Assembly: GCA_902610755.1 (NCBI GenBank)
Contig: CACLWW010000004.1
Span: 1-64,000 of the forward strand
Reading direction: 5' to 3'
Source: an uncultured Pelagibacteraceae bacterium
GTDB lineage: Bacteria > Pseudomonadota > Alphaproteobacteria > Pelagibacterales > Pelagibacteraceae
DNA length: 64,000 nucleotides
In this document: piece by piece, positions 1 through 9,621 of the stretch
Position numbering within the stretch: position 1 is the first letter of the stretch
Layout of the letters: each line of letters starts with the position of its first letter
Position numbers and translations under genes: made by a program
The notes under the pieces: model-generated
Told to the model about the DNA's origin: nothing
Database searches by the model: none
The model's input: the letters and a program-made list of their open reading frames with translations, nothing else

Positions 1-1720
1 TGTAAGGATCTATGATTTCGCTTTTAACAGTTTCAGGAATTTTACTGTATAAAACTCCCATTTCTAGAGTACCCAATTCTTTATTATTATTTAATTTTGT
101 TGCTACTTGAATAATTGAGGAAAAAGATAGAACCTTACCAACATGTTCTGTATTTTCTAAATAATTATGTACCTTATTTATTTTGTCGATCTTGTCTTTT
201 GTAAACCAATATTTACTTTCGTCACCGTCTTCCTCATCCCAGTCTTTGAACTCATCATCATCTCCAACGGTTTCGTCATTTTTTTTTCCAGAAAACTTTA
301 AAATGATTTCTAAAGGTGTTGTGCCACCAAGTTTTTCGTCAATTAATTTCATTCCTTGATAAATTTCAGTATCTTTACTGAAATAATTGATAAAACTATT
401 TTCGACCTTCAACTTTAACATTCCAAAAATACTAAAAAATATTAAAAAAACTGAAACGAGAAAAACTAAATTGGTTTTTTCTATTGAAAGTTTAGAAAGA
501 GGATTTGTTAAAAAAGATAAAGATTTTTCATGTACATTTATTTCTTTTGAGTAAAAAATACCCAGCAATGCAGGAAGCAAAGTAAAAGTGATAAAAAACG
601 AAGTTATCAATCCAAAAGTCATCATCCATCCGAAGTCAATAATCGGTTTAATGCCACTAAAAATTAAAGATAAAAAAGCACAAATTGTTGTTAACACCGT
701 ATAAAGTATTGGCCAAACCATTTTAGAAGTTGCAATTTTTAAAACTTCATAATTATTAAGATCTGAATTATTTTTAACCAGCTGTATATACCTTGTGCTA
801 ATATGAATGTTCATAGCCATTGTAAGTATCAACATCATTGCGATGAAATTTGATGATATGACTGTGACCTTCCAATTCATAATACCCAAAAATCCAATCA
901 TTATTATCACTGCAATAAAGCAACTAGAAATAGGGATTGTAATCCAAAGAATTTTTCTAAAAACAAACCATAAAGTAATTATAATAAAAGCGAAGACACC
1001 GATACCAAATACAATTATATCTTTTTTAATGAATGTCATCATGTCATCAGCTATCATAGGTATTCCTCCTAGATGAATTTTCCCAATACTTTTAAATGAA
1101 TCAATTACTTCTCTTATTTCTTTGATATTTTGACGATTTTGAGATTTAAGTTTGTCTTTATATTCTTCAAATTCTTTTTCATTGTCAAATGCGGATAACT
1201 CTAAAACTTTTTTTCTTTTTAAATTGACTATGATACCTGTCGTCGTTGCATCTTCACTTATCACTAAATTTTTAAAAACTGGGCTGTTTAAAATTTCATT
1301 AAATGCTCTATCTTTATCTATGTCCTCATCCTTAAGTGTTCTAAAATTTTTAATACGATCCATGAGCGGTTCGTCAGAACTTTCAAGTAGAGGCACGTCT
1401 AATATTGTGACGACACTATGCACCCAATCGAGACTTTGAATTTTATATTTTAAACTAAGAATGTTGTTAATTGAGCTCTCAGAGATCAAAGCCTCTTTGG
1501 GGGTAAAGGTAAGAACCAAAAAATCTTTAGATTTATATCTTTGATTAATTTCTTTCAAATATTCTAAATCTGGATCACCCTCTATAAGCAAAGTTTCAGA
1601 GGATGCATCTAGTCTAAAATCTTTCGTGTTAATTAAAAAAAAAGAGGTTATCAAAATTAATGCCAAAAAGACTAAACGTGGTTTTTTTAGAATTAAAGAT
1701 TGATATAGATTTGAAAACAT
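1..1720 (-). CDS. RND/MMPL-family exporter (partial, C-terminal end lies outside the window)
   Basis: My own minus-strand reading: ATG at 1718-1720, MFSNLYQSLILKKPRLVFLALILITSFFLINTKDFRLDASSETLLIEGDPDLEYLKEINQRYKSKDFLVLTF..., an open frame to the window edge. N-terminal TM, periplasmic domain, then TM bundle. Missing from the ORF track because it is truncated. Confidence 0.8.
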   Translation of the reverse strand, partial: MFSNLYQSLILKKPRLVFLALILITSFFLINTKDFRLDASSETLLIEGDPDLEYLKEINQRYKSKDFLVLTFTPKEALISESSINNILSLKYKIQSLDWVHSVVTILDVPLLESSDEPLMDRIKNFRTLKDEDIDKDRAFNEILNSPVFKNLVISEDATTTGIIVNLKRKKVLELSAFDNEKEFEEYKDKLKSQNRQNIKEIREVIDSFKSIGKIHLGGIPMIADDMMTFIKKDIIVFGIGVFAFIIITLWFVFRKILWITIPISSCFIAVIIMIGFLGIMNWKVTVISSNFIAMMLILTMAMNIHISTRYIQLVKNNSDLNNYEVLKIATSKMVWPILYTVLTTICAFLSLIFSGIKPIIDFGWMMTFGLITSFFITFTLLPALLGIFYSKEINVHEKSLSFLTNPLSKLSIEKTNLVFLVSVFLIFFSIFGMLKLKVENSFINYFSKDTEIYQGMKLIDEKLGGTTPLEIILKFSGKKNDETVGDDDEFKDWDEEDGDESKYWFTKDKIDKINKVHNYLENTEHVGKVLSFSSIIQVATKLNNNKELGTLEMGVLYSKIPETVKSEIIDPY

Positions 1721-1741
1721 TACTAAATATATATCTTATAT

Positions 1742-3157
1742 TTAATTATTTGTTTTATCATTAAATTTAGTAAACATTTCCTCAAATTCTAATATGATTT
1801 TACCGGTAGGACCATGTCTTTGTTTACCAATTATTAATTCTGCTAAATGCGAAATTTCATTCATTTTGGCTTGCCATTCTGCATGTTCGACTGTAGCTGG
1901 TCTCGGCTCTTTATTTTTTAGATAGTAACCCTCTCTATAGACAAACATTACAACGTCTGCGTCTTGCTCAATAGATCCAGACTCTCTAAGGTCTGATAAT
2001 ATTGGTCTTTTGTCATCCCTAGTTTCAACTGCCCTAGATAATTGAGATAAAGCTAAAACAGGTACAGCAAGTTCTTTTGCTAGAGCTTTAAGTCCCTGTG
2101 TAATTTCAGAAATTTCTTGGACACGGCCTTCTTTAAAATTTGTAGCCCTCATCAATTGTATATAGTCGACTACCACCATATCCAAACCATAAAGTCTTTT
2201 GATTCTTCTAGCTCTATTAGATAGTGACGCAATAGTAATTGCTGGAGTTTCATCTATATAAAGCGGTAATTCAGAAATATTTTTTGATGTTTCTAAAAAT
2301 TGTTCAAATTGCTCCTCAGAAATTTTACCTCTTCTAATATCATTAGATTTTATTCTTGATTGTTCAGCTAAAATTCTTGTTGATAATTGTTCAGAAGACA
2401 TTTCAAGAGAAAAAAAAGCTATACAAGATTTTCTATTTGTTTTTTGGATATTTGTCGCAGCATTAAAAGCAATATTTGTTGCCAAAGCAGTTTTACCCAT
2501 AGCAGGTCGTCCAGCAATAATTAATAAATCAGATTTATGTAAGCCACCTAACCTGTCATCGAGATCCCGTAAACCGGTAGGGACACCAACAATTCCCTCT
2601 TCATTTTTGTATGCGTTAGAAGCCATATCAATTGTTTGTCTTACAGCTTCATCAAATTTAATTATATTAGAATTAAAGGAACCTTTTTCAGCGAGGTCGT
2701 AAAGTATTTTTTCTGAGTTCTCTATTATAGATTTTCCGTTTATATTTATGTCGTTTAGTTTAGCTGTATCAATAATGTTTTCTGAAATTTTAATAAGCTC
2801 TCTTCGTACGAACATATCATAAATAATTTTTGAATATTCTATAGCCTGTCTGGCTGACGTCGAAAATTTCGTTATTTTGATTAAATACTCAGGTACATTG
2901 AGATCATCATTTTCACTTTCAAAATAATTTTTAAGGGTAATAGGATTTGCCAGTAGTCCTTTGTAAATAAGATTTTGAATAGATCCAAATATTTTCTGGT
3001 GCAGTGGATCAAAAAAATTTTTATCAGATATTATTCCTGTAATTTCATCAAAAATTTCATTTTGAGTTAAAATAGACCCTATAACTGATTGTTCAGCCTC
3101 AACATTATTTGGAAGTTCTTTAAAGTTATTTTGAATGAGATTTAAAGTTTTATTCAT
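1742..3157 (-). CDS. dnaB: Replicative DNA helicase DnaB
   Basis: ORF with Walker A GRPAMGKTALA and DnaB motifs (SLEMSSEQL, DYIQLM, LSQLSRAVE). Likely start is the internal Met (MNKTLNLIQNN). Confidence 0.97.
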   Translation of the reverse strand: MNKTLNLIQNNFKELPNNVEAEQSVIGSILTQNEIFDEITGIISDKNFFDPLHQKIFGSIQNLIYKGLLANPITLKNYFESENDDLNVPEYLIKITKFSTSARQAIEYSKIIYDMFVRRELIKISENIIDTAKLNDININGKSIIENSEKILYDLAEKGSFNSNIIKFDEAVRQTIDMASNAYKNEEGIVGVPTGLRDLDDRLGGLHKSDLLIIAGRPAMGKTALATNIAFNAATNIQKTNRKSCIAFFSLEMSSEQLSTRILAEQSRIKSNDIRRGKISEEQFEQFLETSKNISELPLYIDETPAITIASLSNRARRIKRLYGLDMVVVDYIQLMRATNFKEGRVQEISEITQGLKALAKELAVPVLALSQLSRAVETRDDKRPILSDLRESGSIEQDADVVMFVYREGYYLKNKEPRPATVEHAEWQAKMNEISHLAELIIGKQRHGPTGKIILEFEEMFTKFNDKTNN

Positions 3158-3224
3158 GTTTAATTGTACAATTTTACGAGATAAAAAACAGCACAAATAC
3201 ACTATGGGGAAAAAAATGTATAAA

Positions 3225-3683
3225 CTATTTGATGTTATCTGAAGAAATAACTTTTATTTTTATTTCTGCTTGTACCTCAGAATGAAGATTGATTTTAACT
3301 TTAAAGGTACCTAAAGATTTGATTTCATTTAAAGGTTGTATAAGAGAAGGTTTAATGTCGATTTTATCAGATAAATTTATAATCTTAGAAATTTCTGTAG
3401 GCTTAATTGATCCGTAAAGATCTTTATTTTCTGTAGTAAGTTTTTTTACCTCATAAGTTTTGTTCTTCAAACTTTCATATATCTGCTTAGCATTTTTTTT
3501 CTTCTCCTGATCTTTTTTATTAAGTTCAGTCTTAATTTTTTCCACCTCTTTAATATTTTCTTTTGAGGCATATAAAGCTTTCTTATTTGAAATTAGGTAA
3601 TTTCGAGCAAAACCTCTTTTAACATCTATTACCTCACCAATAGATCCAATTTTAGCTAAGTTTTCTAACAATATAACTTTCAT
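3225..3683 (-). CDS. rplI: 50S ribosomal protein L9
   Basis: MKVILLENLAKIGSIGEVIDVKRGFARNYLI is the classic L9 N-terminus. Confidence 0.97.
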   Translation of the reverse strand: MKVILLENLAKIGSIGEVIDVKRGFARNYLISNKKALYASKENIKEVEKIKTELNKKDQEKKKNAKQIYESLKNKTYEVKKLTTENKDLYGSIKPTEISKIINLSDKIDIKPSLIQPLNEIKSLGTFKVKINLHSEVQAEIKIKVISSDNIK

Positions 3684-3686
3684 AAT

Positions 3687-3959
3687 TTAGATTAAAGCTA
3701 AGTTTCTAGCCCTTTTTATCGATAATGAGAGCTCTCTTTGTTTTCTCTGTGAAACATTTGTTATTCTTGAAGGAAGAATTTTACCATTTTCTGAAACAAA
3801 CCTTTTTAACAATTTAATATTTTTATAGTCTACTTTCGGAGCATCTTTTATTGATAACGGGCAACTTTTTTTAAATCTAAATTTGTTAGGTTGAAAAATA
3901 CTCAGTTTTGAAAAACTACTACTTTTTCCTTTTTTTGAATTCTTTTTTCTATTTTTCAT
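3687..3959 (-). CDS. rpsR: 30S ribosomal protein S18
   Basis: [47 protein letters not shown] is an S18 signature; lies between rplI and rpsF. Confidence 0.97.
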   Translation of the reverse strand: MKNRKKNSKKGKSSSFSKLSIFQPNKFRFKKSCPLSIKDAPKVDYKNIKLLKRFVSENGKILPSRITNVSQRKQRELSLSIKRARNLALI

Positions 3960-4313
3960 CTATTTCTTTTTTCCTTTTTTGACTTCTTCAACTTCTTCTT
4001 TTCCAAAATAATTTTCTTTTAAATCAAATTTTTTTACTCTGATAGTTACATAACGTAGTAAGTTCTTGTCTATTCTTTCACTCTTCTCTAATTCTTTTAT
4101 TAAGTCGCCATTACCTTTAATTTTAAAATGTATGTAGTTTCCTTTTTTGTTTTTTTTGATTAAATAAGATAAGTTCAATAAACCCCAGTCTTGAGTTTGG
4201 ACTAAATTACCTTTGTTTTCCTCAATTAACTTAGAATATTTTTCTTTTAAACTTTTAATTTGTGAAGGACTTATGTCTTGCCTAGCTATAATTGTATGTT
4301 CGTATAGATTCAT
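3960..4313 (-). CDS. rpsF: 30S ribosomal protein S6
   Basis: MNLYEHTIIARQDISPSQ...; S6 family, conserved rpsF-rpsR-rplI order. Confidence 0.96.
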   Translation of the reverse strand: MNLYEHTIIARQDISPSQIKSLKEKYSKLIEENKGNLVQTQDWGLLNLSYLIKKNKKGNYIHFKIKGNGDLIKELEKSERIDKNLLRYVTIRVKKFDLKENYFGKEEVEEVKKGKKK

Positions 4314-4390
4314 TGCTAATTTTATATAAAAAAAATTGATATACTATTATAATAGTTTTATTACAAGATAAAAAAAAGAGTTAAATAAAG

Positions 4391-5320
4391 ATGTTTTCTA
4401 TAGTTTTTCCAGGTCAAGGGTCACAAAAAATTGGAATGGTTAAGGAATTTTATGAAAAATATGATCTAACAAAACAATCTTTTAAAAATGCAGATGCAAT
4501 TCTTAATGTTCCAATTACAAAAATCATATTCGAGGGTCCAGAAGATCAATTAAATTTAACTGAAAATACTCAACCAGCTATATTTCTAGCTAGCTATTGT
4601 ATTTTTGAGATTATTAAAAAAGAATTTGGATATGATTTTAAAAAATTTAAATATTTTGCCGGTCATTCTTTGGGTGAATATTCTGCTTTGGCTTGTGCAG
4701 GCTCTATAAGTTTTGAAGATACACTAAAAATTTTACAAAAAAGAGGGAAGCTTATGCAAGAAGCTGTACCAAGTGGTGAAGGAGCTATGTTGGCAGTCCT
4801 AGGGATAAGCTCCATTGAACTGGATGAAATTTTAAATAAAAATAAAGATAAGTACGAATGTTTTATAGCGAATGACAATTCTAGACTTCAAGTAGTTGTA
4901 AGCGGTCTTAAAAAAGACATTAATTTGTTATCAGATGATTTATATAGTAAAAAAATAAAGAACTTAAAGTTAAATGTTAGTGCTCCTTTTCACTGCAAAT
5001 ACATGAAAAAAGCCTCTGAAAAAATGGCAGTCTTTATTAATGATTTGAAAATGAAAGAATTAGACAAGCCTATTATATCAAATGTTACAGCTAAAGAGAC
5101 AGTTTCATCTAAAGAAATCAAATCTCTTTTGATATCTCAAATCGAAAAAAAAGTTCGTTGGTTAGAGTGTGTTGAATATATGGTAAATAATGGAGTAAAA
5201 AATTTTGTAGAAATAGGACCAGGAAAAGTGTTATCAGGGTTAATAAAACGAATTAATAAAGACTTAAATGTAAATTCGATTAATAATGAGGAAGATATAA
5301 AGTTATTGATAAATGATTAA
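4391..5320 (+). CDS. fabD: Malonyl-CoA:ACP transacylase
   Basis: FPGQGSQ and GHSLGEYSAL motifs. Confidence 0.97.
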   Translation: MFSIVFPGQGSQKIGMVKEFYEKYDLTKQSFKNADAILNVPITKIIFEGPEDQLNLTENTQPAIFLASYCIFEIIKKEFGYDFKKFKYFAGHSLGEYSALACAGSISFEDTLKILQKRGKLMQEAVPSGEGAMLAVLGISSIELDEILNKNKDKYECFIANDNSRLQVVVSGLKKDINLLSDDLYSKKIKNLKLNVSAPFHCKYMKKASEKMAVFINDLKMKELDKPIISNVTAKETVSSKEIKSLLISQIEKKVRWLECVEYMVNNGVKNFVEIGPGKVLSGLIKRINKDLNVNSINNEEDIKLLIND

Positions 5321-6050
5321 TCTAAAAAATAAAAAAGTTGTCATAACAGGTGCAACAGGTGGAATTGGAAACTCAATTATAGAAAAATTTTATTCTCAGG
5401 GAGCAAACGTTTTAGGCACAGGCACAAGAGAAGAAAAATTAAGCAAACTAAAAAATGATTTTAATGGAATTATCGCAAAAAAGTTTGATATATCAAAACA
5501 TGATGAAATAGAAAATTTTGTGGATATTGCTTGTAATGAGTTAAATGGTTGTCCAGAAATACTTATTAACAATGCGGGAATAACCAAAGATAATTTATCT
5601 TTAAGGATGTCCCAAATAGAGTGGCAACAAGTAATAGATATCAATTTAACCTCTACTTTTTTATTGTGTAAGTTCTTTTTAAAAAAAATGATAAAAAATA
5701 AATCTGGCAAAATAATTAACATCACCTCCGTTGTTGGACACACTGGTAATGTAGGTCAAGCAAACTATGCTGCCTCAAAATCTGGCATTATTGGTATGAG
5801 CAAAAGTTTGGCTTTGGAATACGCTAAAAAAAATATCAATATAAATTGTATTTCACCTGGGTTTATTAAGACAAGTATGACTGAAAAAATAGACCCAAAA
5901 TTTAAAGAATTGATACTAGCAAAAATACCATCCAACAGATTAGGTGAACCATCAGATGTAGCTAATGTTGTTGCTTTTTTATCATCAGAAATGTCAAATT
6001 ATATTACAGGAGAAACAATTCATGTTAATGGAGGTATGTATTTGGGTTGA
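5313..6050 (+). CDS. fabG: 3-oxoacyl-ACP reductase
   Basis: SDR fold: TGATGGIG, NNAG, YAASKSG; overlaps fabD. Confidence 0.96.
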   Translation: MINLKNKKVVITGATGGIGNSIIEKFYSQGANVLGTGTREEKLSKLKNDFNGIIAKKFDISKHDEIENFVDIACNELNGCPEILINNAGITKDNLSLRMSQIEWQQVIDINLTSTFLLCKFFLKKMIKNKSGKIINITSVVGHTGNVGQANYAASKSGIIGMSKSLALEYAKKNININCISPGFIKTSMTEKIDPKFKELILAKIPSNRLGEPSDVANVVAFLSSEMSNYITGETIHVNGGMYLG

Positions 6051-6098
6051 CAAAAGTTCTTTTTTATTTATTAAGAAAAAATCAAACAAAGGATCAAA

Positions 6099-6338
6099 AT
6101 GGCAGAAGATATATCAAGTAAAGTAAAGAAAATTGTTGCCGACCACTTAGGCATAGATGAAGCAAAGGTTACGGACGAAGCAAGCTTCATTGATGATTTG
6201 GGGGCTGACAGTTTAGACACAGTTGAATTAGTAATGGCTTTCGAGGAAGAATTTGGATCAGAGATTTCAGACAGTGAAGCTGAAAAAATTCTTACAGTAG
6301 GCGATGCAATTAAATTTATTGAAAACAAGAGTAATTAA
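6099..6338 (+). CDS. acpP: Acyl carrier protein
   Basis: [18 protein letters not shown] phosphopantetheine site. Confidence 0.98.
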   Translation: MAEDISSKVKKIVADHLGIDEAKVTDEASFIDDLGADSLDTVELVMAFEEEFGSEISDSEAEKILTVGDAIKFIENKSN

Positions 6339-6344
6339 TTATTA

Positions 6345-6977
6345 ATGCCCCCAATGAGTGAAGGGATAATGATAATTCTTTCATCTCCATCTGGAGCGGG
6401 GAAAACAACTTTAGTAAAACTTTTATCTGAGAGGAAAGGTTTTATAACATCTGTATCCCACACAACTAGAACACCAAGATTTAACGAGGTAGACGGAAAA
6501 GATTATCATTTTGTAAGTAATGAAAAATTTGAAAAAATGATAAATAATAAAGAGTTTTTAGAATTTGCAAAAGTTTTTAAAAACTTTTATGGCACCACTA
6601 AATCAAATATTTTTAAAGAGTTGAACAGCGGAAACAATGTAATATTTGATATTGATTGGCAAGGAACAAATCAAATTATTTCACAAAAATTGGAAAATAG
6701 ATTATTAACTTTTTTTATTTTACCACCAAGCAGGGAAGAGCTATTCAAAAGGCTTACAAATAGAGACATGAAAGATAAACTTATAGCTGAAGAAAGAATG
6801 AAGCAATTCGATAATGACGTTTTACACTGGAAAGATTATGACTACGTAATTATTAATAATGATCTTGAAGCTTGTTACAATCAAATATCCGAGTATATAG
6901 ATTGTGAAATTAACAAAAAAAAGAGTTCTTATGATATTAATTTAATTAAAAATCATATTAAAAAATTAATTTTCTAA
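6345..6977 (+). CDS. gmk: Guanylate kinase
   Basis: [12 protein letters not shown]-loop, [15 protein letters not shown]. Confidence 0.96.
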   Translation: MPPMSEGIMIILSSPSGAGKTTLVKLLSERKGFITSVSHTTRTPRFNEVDGKDYHFVSNEKFEKMINNKEFLEFAKVFKNFYGTTKSNIFKELNSGNNVIFDIDWQGTNQIISQKLENRLLTFFILPPSREELFKRLTNRDMKDKLIAEERMKQFDNDVLHWKDYDYVIINNDLEACYNQISEYIDCEINKKKSSYDINLIKNHIKKLIF

Positions 6978-7751
6978 AGACTCGTATTCATTTACAATCT
7001 TTAAGTATTTATCTACCTCTATATTTTGTGGCCTATCAGAGGGATTTAGATTAAATTTTTTATAATTAAACTTAAAGTTTTTAAATAAAATATTAACAGG
7101 TTTTTTTATCATTTTTCTTCTTTGATTAAAAAAAACTTTAGTTATTTTTTCTAAATTTTTTGAATCTATGAGTCTGTGAATTTTTTTTTTTGGTGTAAAT
7201 TTTAAAACTGTACTATCGATCTTTGGCCTCGGAAAAAAACTATTTGGTTTGACATCTATTACTTTTTCAATGTCAAATTTCCATTTAGATAAGATTGTGA
7301 TTCTACCATATTTTCTCGAACTAACATTAGCTAAAATTCTATCTGCGACTTCTTTTTGAAACATTAATATCATTTTTGATACCCTAAGTTTGTTATTAAG
7401 ACACCAATTTGACAAAATTTTAGTTGAAATATTATAAGGAAGATTTCCTAAAATTAAAAATTTTTTTTTTGAATAAAATTCGTTGGGAATTTTCAGTACA
7501 TCTTCCTTAATAATATTTATTTTATTGTTATATTTTTTATCAAGTCCCTTTGCAAGATTTCCATCTTTTTCAATAACATATATTTTTTTTGGTTTTTGAA
7601 AAACAATCAATTCTGTTAAGTTTCCTGTCCCAGAACCTATTTCTAATACTTCATCGTTAGGGGTAATTTCTGAAGCATGAATAATTTTATTTAAAATATT
7701 TTTATCATGTAAAAAATTTTGTCCTAGACTTTTCTTAGGCTTTACTAACAT
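6966..7751 (-). CDS. rsmA: 16S rRNA (adenine1518-N6/adenine1519-N6)-dimethyltransferase
   Basis: [34 protein letters not shown]. Confidence 0.96.
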   Translation of the reverse strand: MLVKPKKSLGQNFLHDKNILNKIIHASEITPNDEVLEIGSGTGNLTELIVFQKPKKIYVIEKDGNLAKGLDKKYNNKINIIKEDVLKIPNEFYSKKKFLILGNLPYNISTKILSNWCLNNKLRVSKMILMFQKEVADRILANVSSRKYGRITILSKWKFDIEKVIDVKPNSFFPRPKIDSTVLKFTPKKKIHRLIDSKNLEKITKVFFNQRRKMIKKPVNILFKNFKFNYKKFNLNPSDRPQNIEVDKYLKIVNEYESLEN

Positions 7752-8700
7752 ACTTATTTATGAAATTAAAAGCCTGAACAAGGCTATCTGGTTTTGATTT
7801 ATTCAATCCAAACATTTTATAGTTAGGTCCATGATCTGGAGTAATTCTTATAAAAGGCAAACCAATAGTGATATTTATAGCACTGAAACCAAAAATTGTT
7901 TTCATGGGTGCAAGTACTTGATCATGGTACATTCCAACAATAACGTCAAACTTTTTTCTGTTATCCTCTAAAAAAATTGTATCTGCTGGGAATGGACCTA
8001 AAATTTTTATTTTATTCTTCTTCAATATTTTGATAGCTGGCAAAATTTCAGTTTTTTCAATGTTTCTGCCTTCAAACGTCTCACAATGAGGATTTAAACC
8101 TGTGACAGCAATGTTTGGTTTAAAATTTAAAAATTTTTTATAAAATTCATTAATGCTATTAACTTTTTTAATGATTACCTTTTTTTTGATTTTTTGCGAT
8201 ACTTTATTAATTGGTATATGTGTTGTTATTGGGCTTACGCTCAGCTTTTTGTTAAAAATTAACATTACTTCATTTAAAGACCCAGTTTTATAGGCTAAAT
8301 ATTCAGTAATACCCTCATATTTTCCTTTAAGAAAAGTTTCCTTTGAAATTGGGCCATTAACTAAAGCTAACAAGTTTTCTTTTTTGAGCAAATTTAGCCC
8401 AATATCAAAAGATTTTTTGATATATTCATTTTTTTTAATTAACGTCAATTTTTTTTGTTTAAGGGGTATATCAATCAAATAAATTTTATTTTTACGTAAA
8501 TTTTTTTGCTTATCAAATTCTTGAAAATTTATTTTAGTTTTTAGCTTTTTAAGCTCTTTTATAAATAGTTTTTTTGAACATATTACGATAATCGGAAAGT
8601 TTAACTTTTTAGAATCTTTGTTTTTCAATGATTTTATCAAAATCTCATTAAAAGTACTTTCTGGATCACCACATATTATTATAGCAGATTTATTTTTCAT
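7735..8700 (-). CDS. pdxA: 4-hydroxythreonine-4-phosphate dehydrogenase
   Basis: NGPISKE, TGLNPHCETFEGRNIEKTEI, GPFPADTIF, YHDQVLAPMK; syntenic with rsmA. Confidence 0.94.
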   Translation of the reverse strand: MKNKSAIIICGDPESTFNEILIKSLKNKDSKKLNFPIIVICSKKLFIKELKKLKTKINFQEFDKQKNLRKNKIYLIDIPLKQKKLTLIKKNEYIKKSFDIGLNLLKKENLLALVNGPISKETFLKGKYEGITEYLAYKTGSLNEVMLIFNKKLSVSPITTHIPINKVSQKIKKKVIIKKVNSINEFYKKFLNFKPNIAVTGLNPHCETFEGRNIEKTEILPAIKILKKNKIKILGPFPADTIFLEDNRKKFDVIVGMYHDQVLAPMKTIFGFSAINITIGLPFIRITPDHGPNYKMFGLNKSKPDSLVQAFNFINKYVSKA

Positions 8701-9619
8701 TAATCACAGAGTTATTATAAATTCTTTTATAAAATAAAGTGGAAAATCTTGTAAACTGTCTTTCCCTTTCAAACTCAATCATTTTTTTTAATTGAGCATT
8801 TTTGTCGATTTTAATTTTTTCAGTTTTTATATCATTCAATTTTAAAATTAAGAAACCACCACTAGTGGCAATTGGTTTAGTGAACTCTCCTATGTTTATT
8901 TCATCAAGCGTATTTCTAATTTCTTTTGAAAGTTGATTTTTATAAATCCAACCTAAATTCCCCCCACTTTTTTTACTGTCAGAAAGACTATAAATTCTTG
9001 CAGTTTCGTCGAACCCTATTTCGTTTATACTTTGTTTAATTGAGTCATATTTTTGTTGTAATTCTTTTTTTTCATTTATGGTAAAAATTATTTCTGAAAG
9101 CAAGAAATTATCAACTTTCTTTTCGTTAAATTTTTCAAGCTCTTTAATCATAGAATTTTGATCAATTTCTATCTCGTTTGCAAAGACTTTTACAATTAAG
9201 TCATTCCATGCAATTTCTATTGAGATTTTTTCTTTAACTTTTTCAATATCAACGTCATTTTGAGATAAATAATTCTCAAATTCACTTAAACTTGAAATTC
9301 CTATCCCAGAATATATGTCACTTATTACTTTTGATAACAATGTTTCATTAGTAATGATTTTAAAGTTTTTTTCTATCTCTATTCTTTTTATTCTTTCATT
9401 AATTAATGAATTTTTTGCATACTCCGTTATACGATTGTCATCTAACTTTTTTAAGTTTGGATTTAATAAAACTAAATACCTCTTTTCGAAGTCAAGATCT
9501 ATATTAGTTATTATCTCTTGATTTATTTTAGCTACTATAAAGACTTCAGAAAGTGCTGAATTTAAAGGCAACATATTCAAAATTAAAATGATATAAATTT
9601 TCAAAAATAGTCTTTTCAT
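8690..9619 (-). CDS. surA: SurA-like periplasmic peptidyl-prolyl isomerase/chaperone
   Basis: Signal peptide, IVAKINQEIITNIDL N-domain, GGNLGWIYKNQLSKEI parvulin-like region; next to lptD. Confidence 0.85.
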   Translation of the reverse strand: MKRLFLKIYIILILNMLPLNSALSEVFIVAKINQEIITNIDLDFEKRYLVLLNPNLKKLDDNRITEYAKNSLINERIKRIEIEKNFKIITNETLLSKVISDIYSGIGISSLSEFENYLSQNDVDIEKVKEKISIEIAWNDLIVKVFANEIEIDQNSMIKELEKFNEKKVDNFLLSEIIFTINEKKELQQKYDSIKQSINEIGFDETARIYSLSDSKKSGGNLGWIYKNQLSKEIRNTLDEINIGEFTKPIATSGGFLILKLNDIKTEKIKIDKNAQLKKMIEFERERQFTRFSTLFYKRIYNNSVINEK

Positions 9620-9621
9620 TT

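Noticed and set aside
807-1439. Two plus-strand ORFs (807-1076 and 1152-1439)
   Set aside because: They lie antisense inside the RND/MMPL exporter frame and show no recognisable domain.
5396-5743. Minus-strand 115-aa ORF inside fabG
   Set aside because: Antisense shadow ORF of a conserved SDR gene.
6071-6328. Minus-strand 85-aa ORF opposite acpP
   Set aside because: Fully antisense to a clear acyl carrier protein; composition reflects the reverse complement of acpP.
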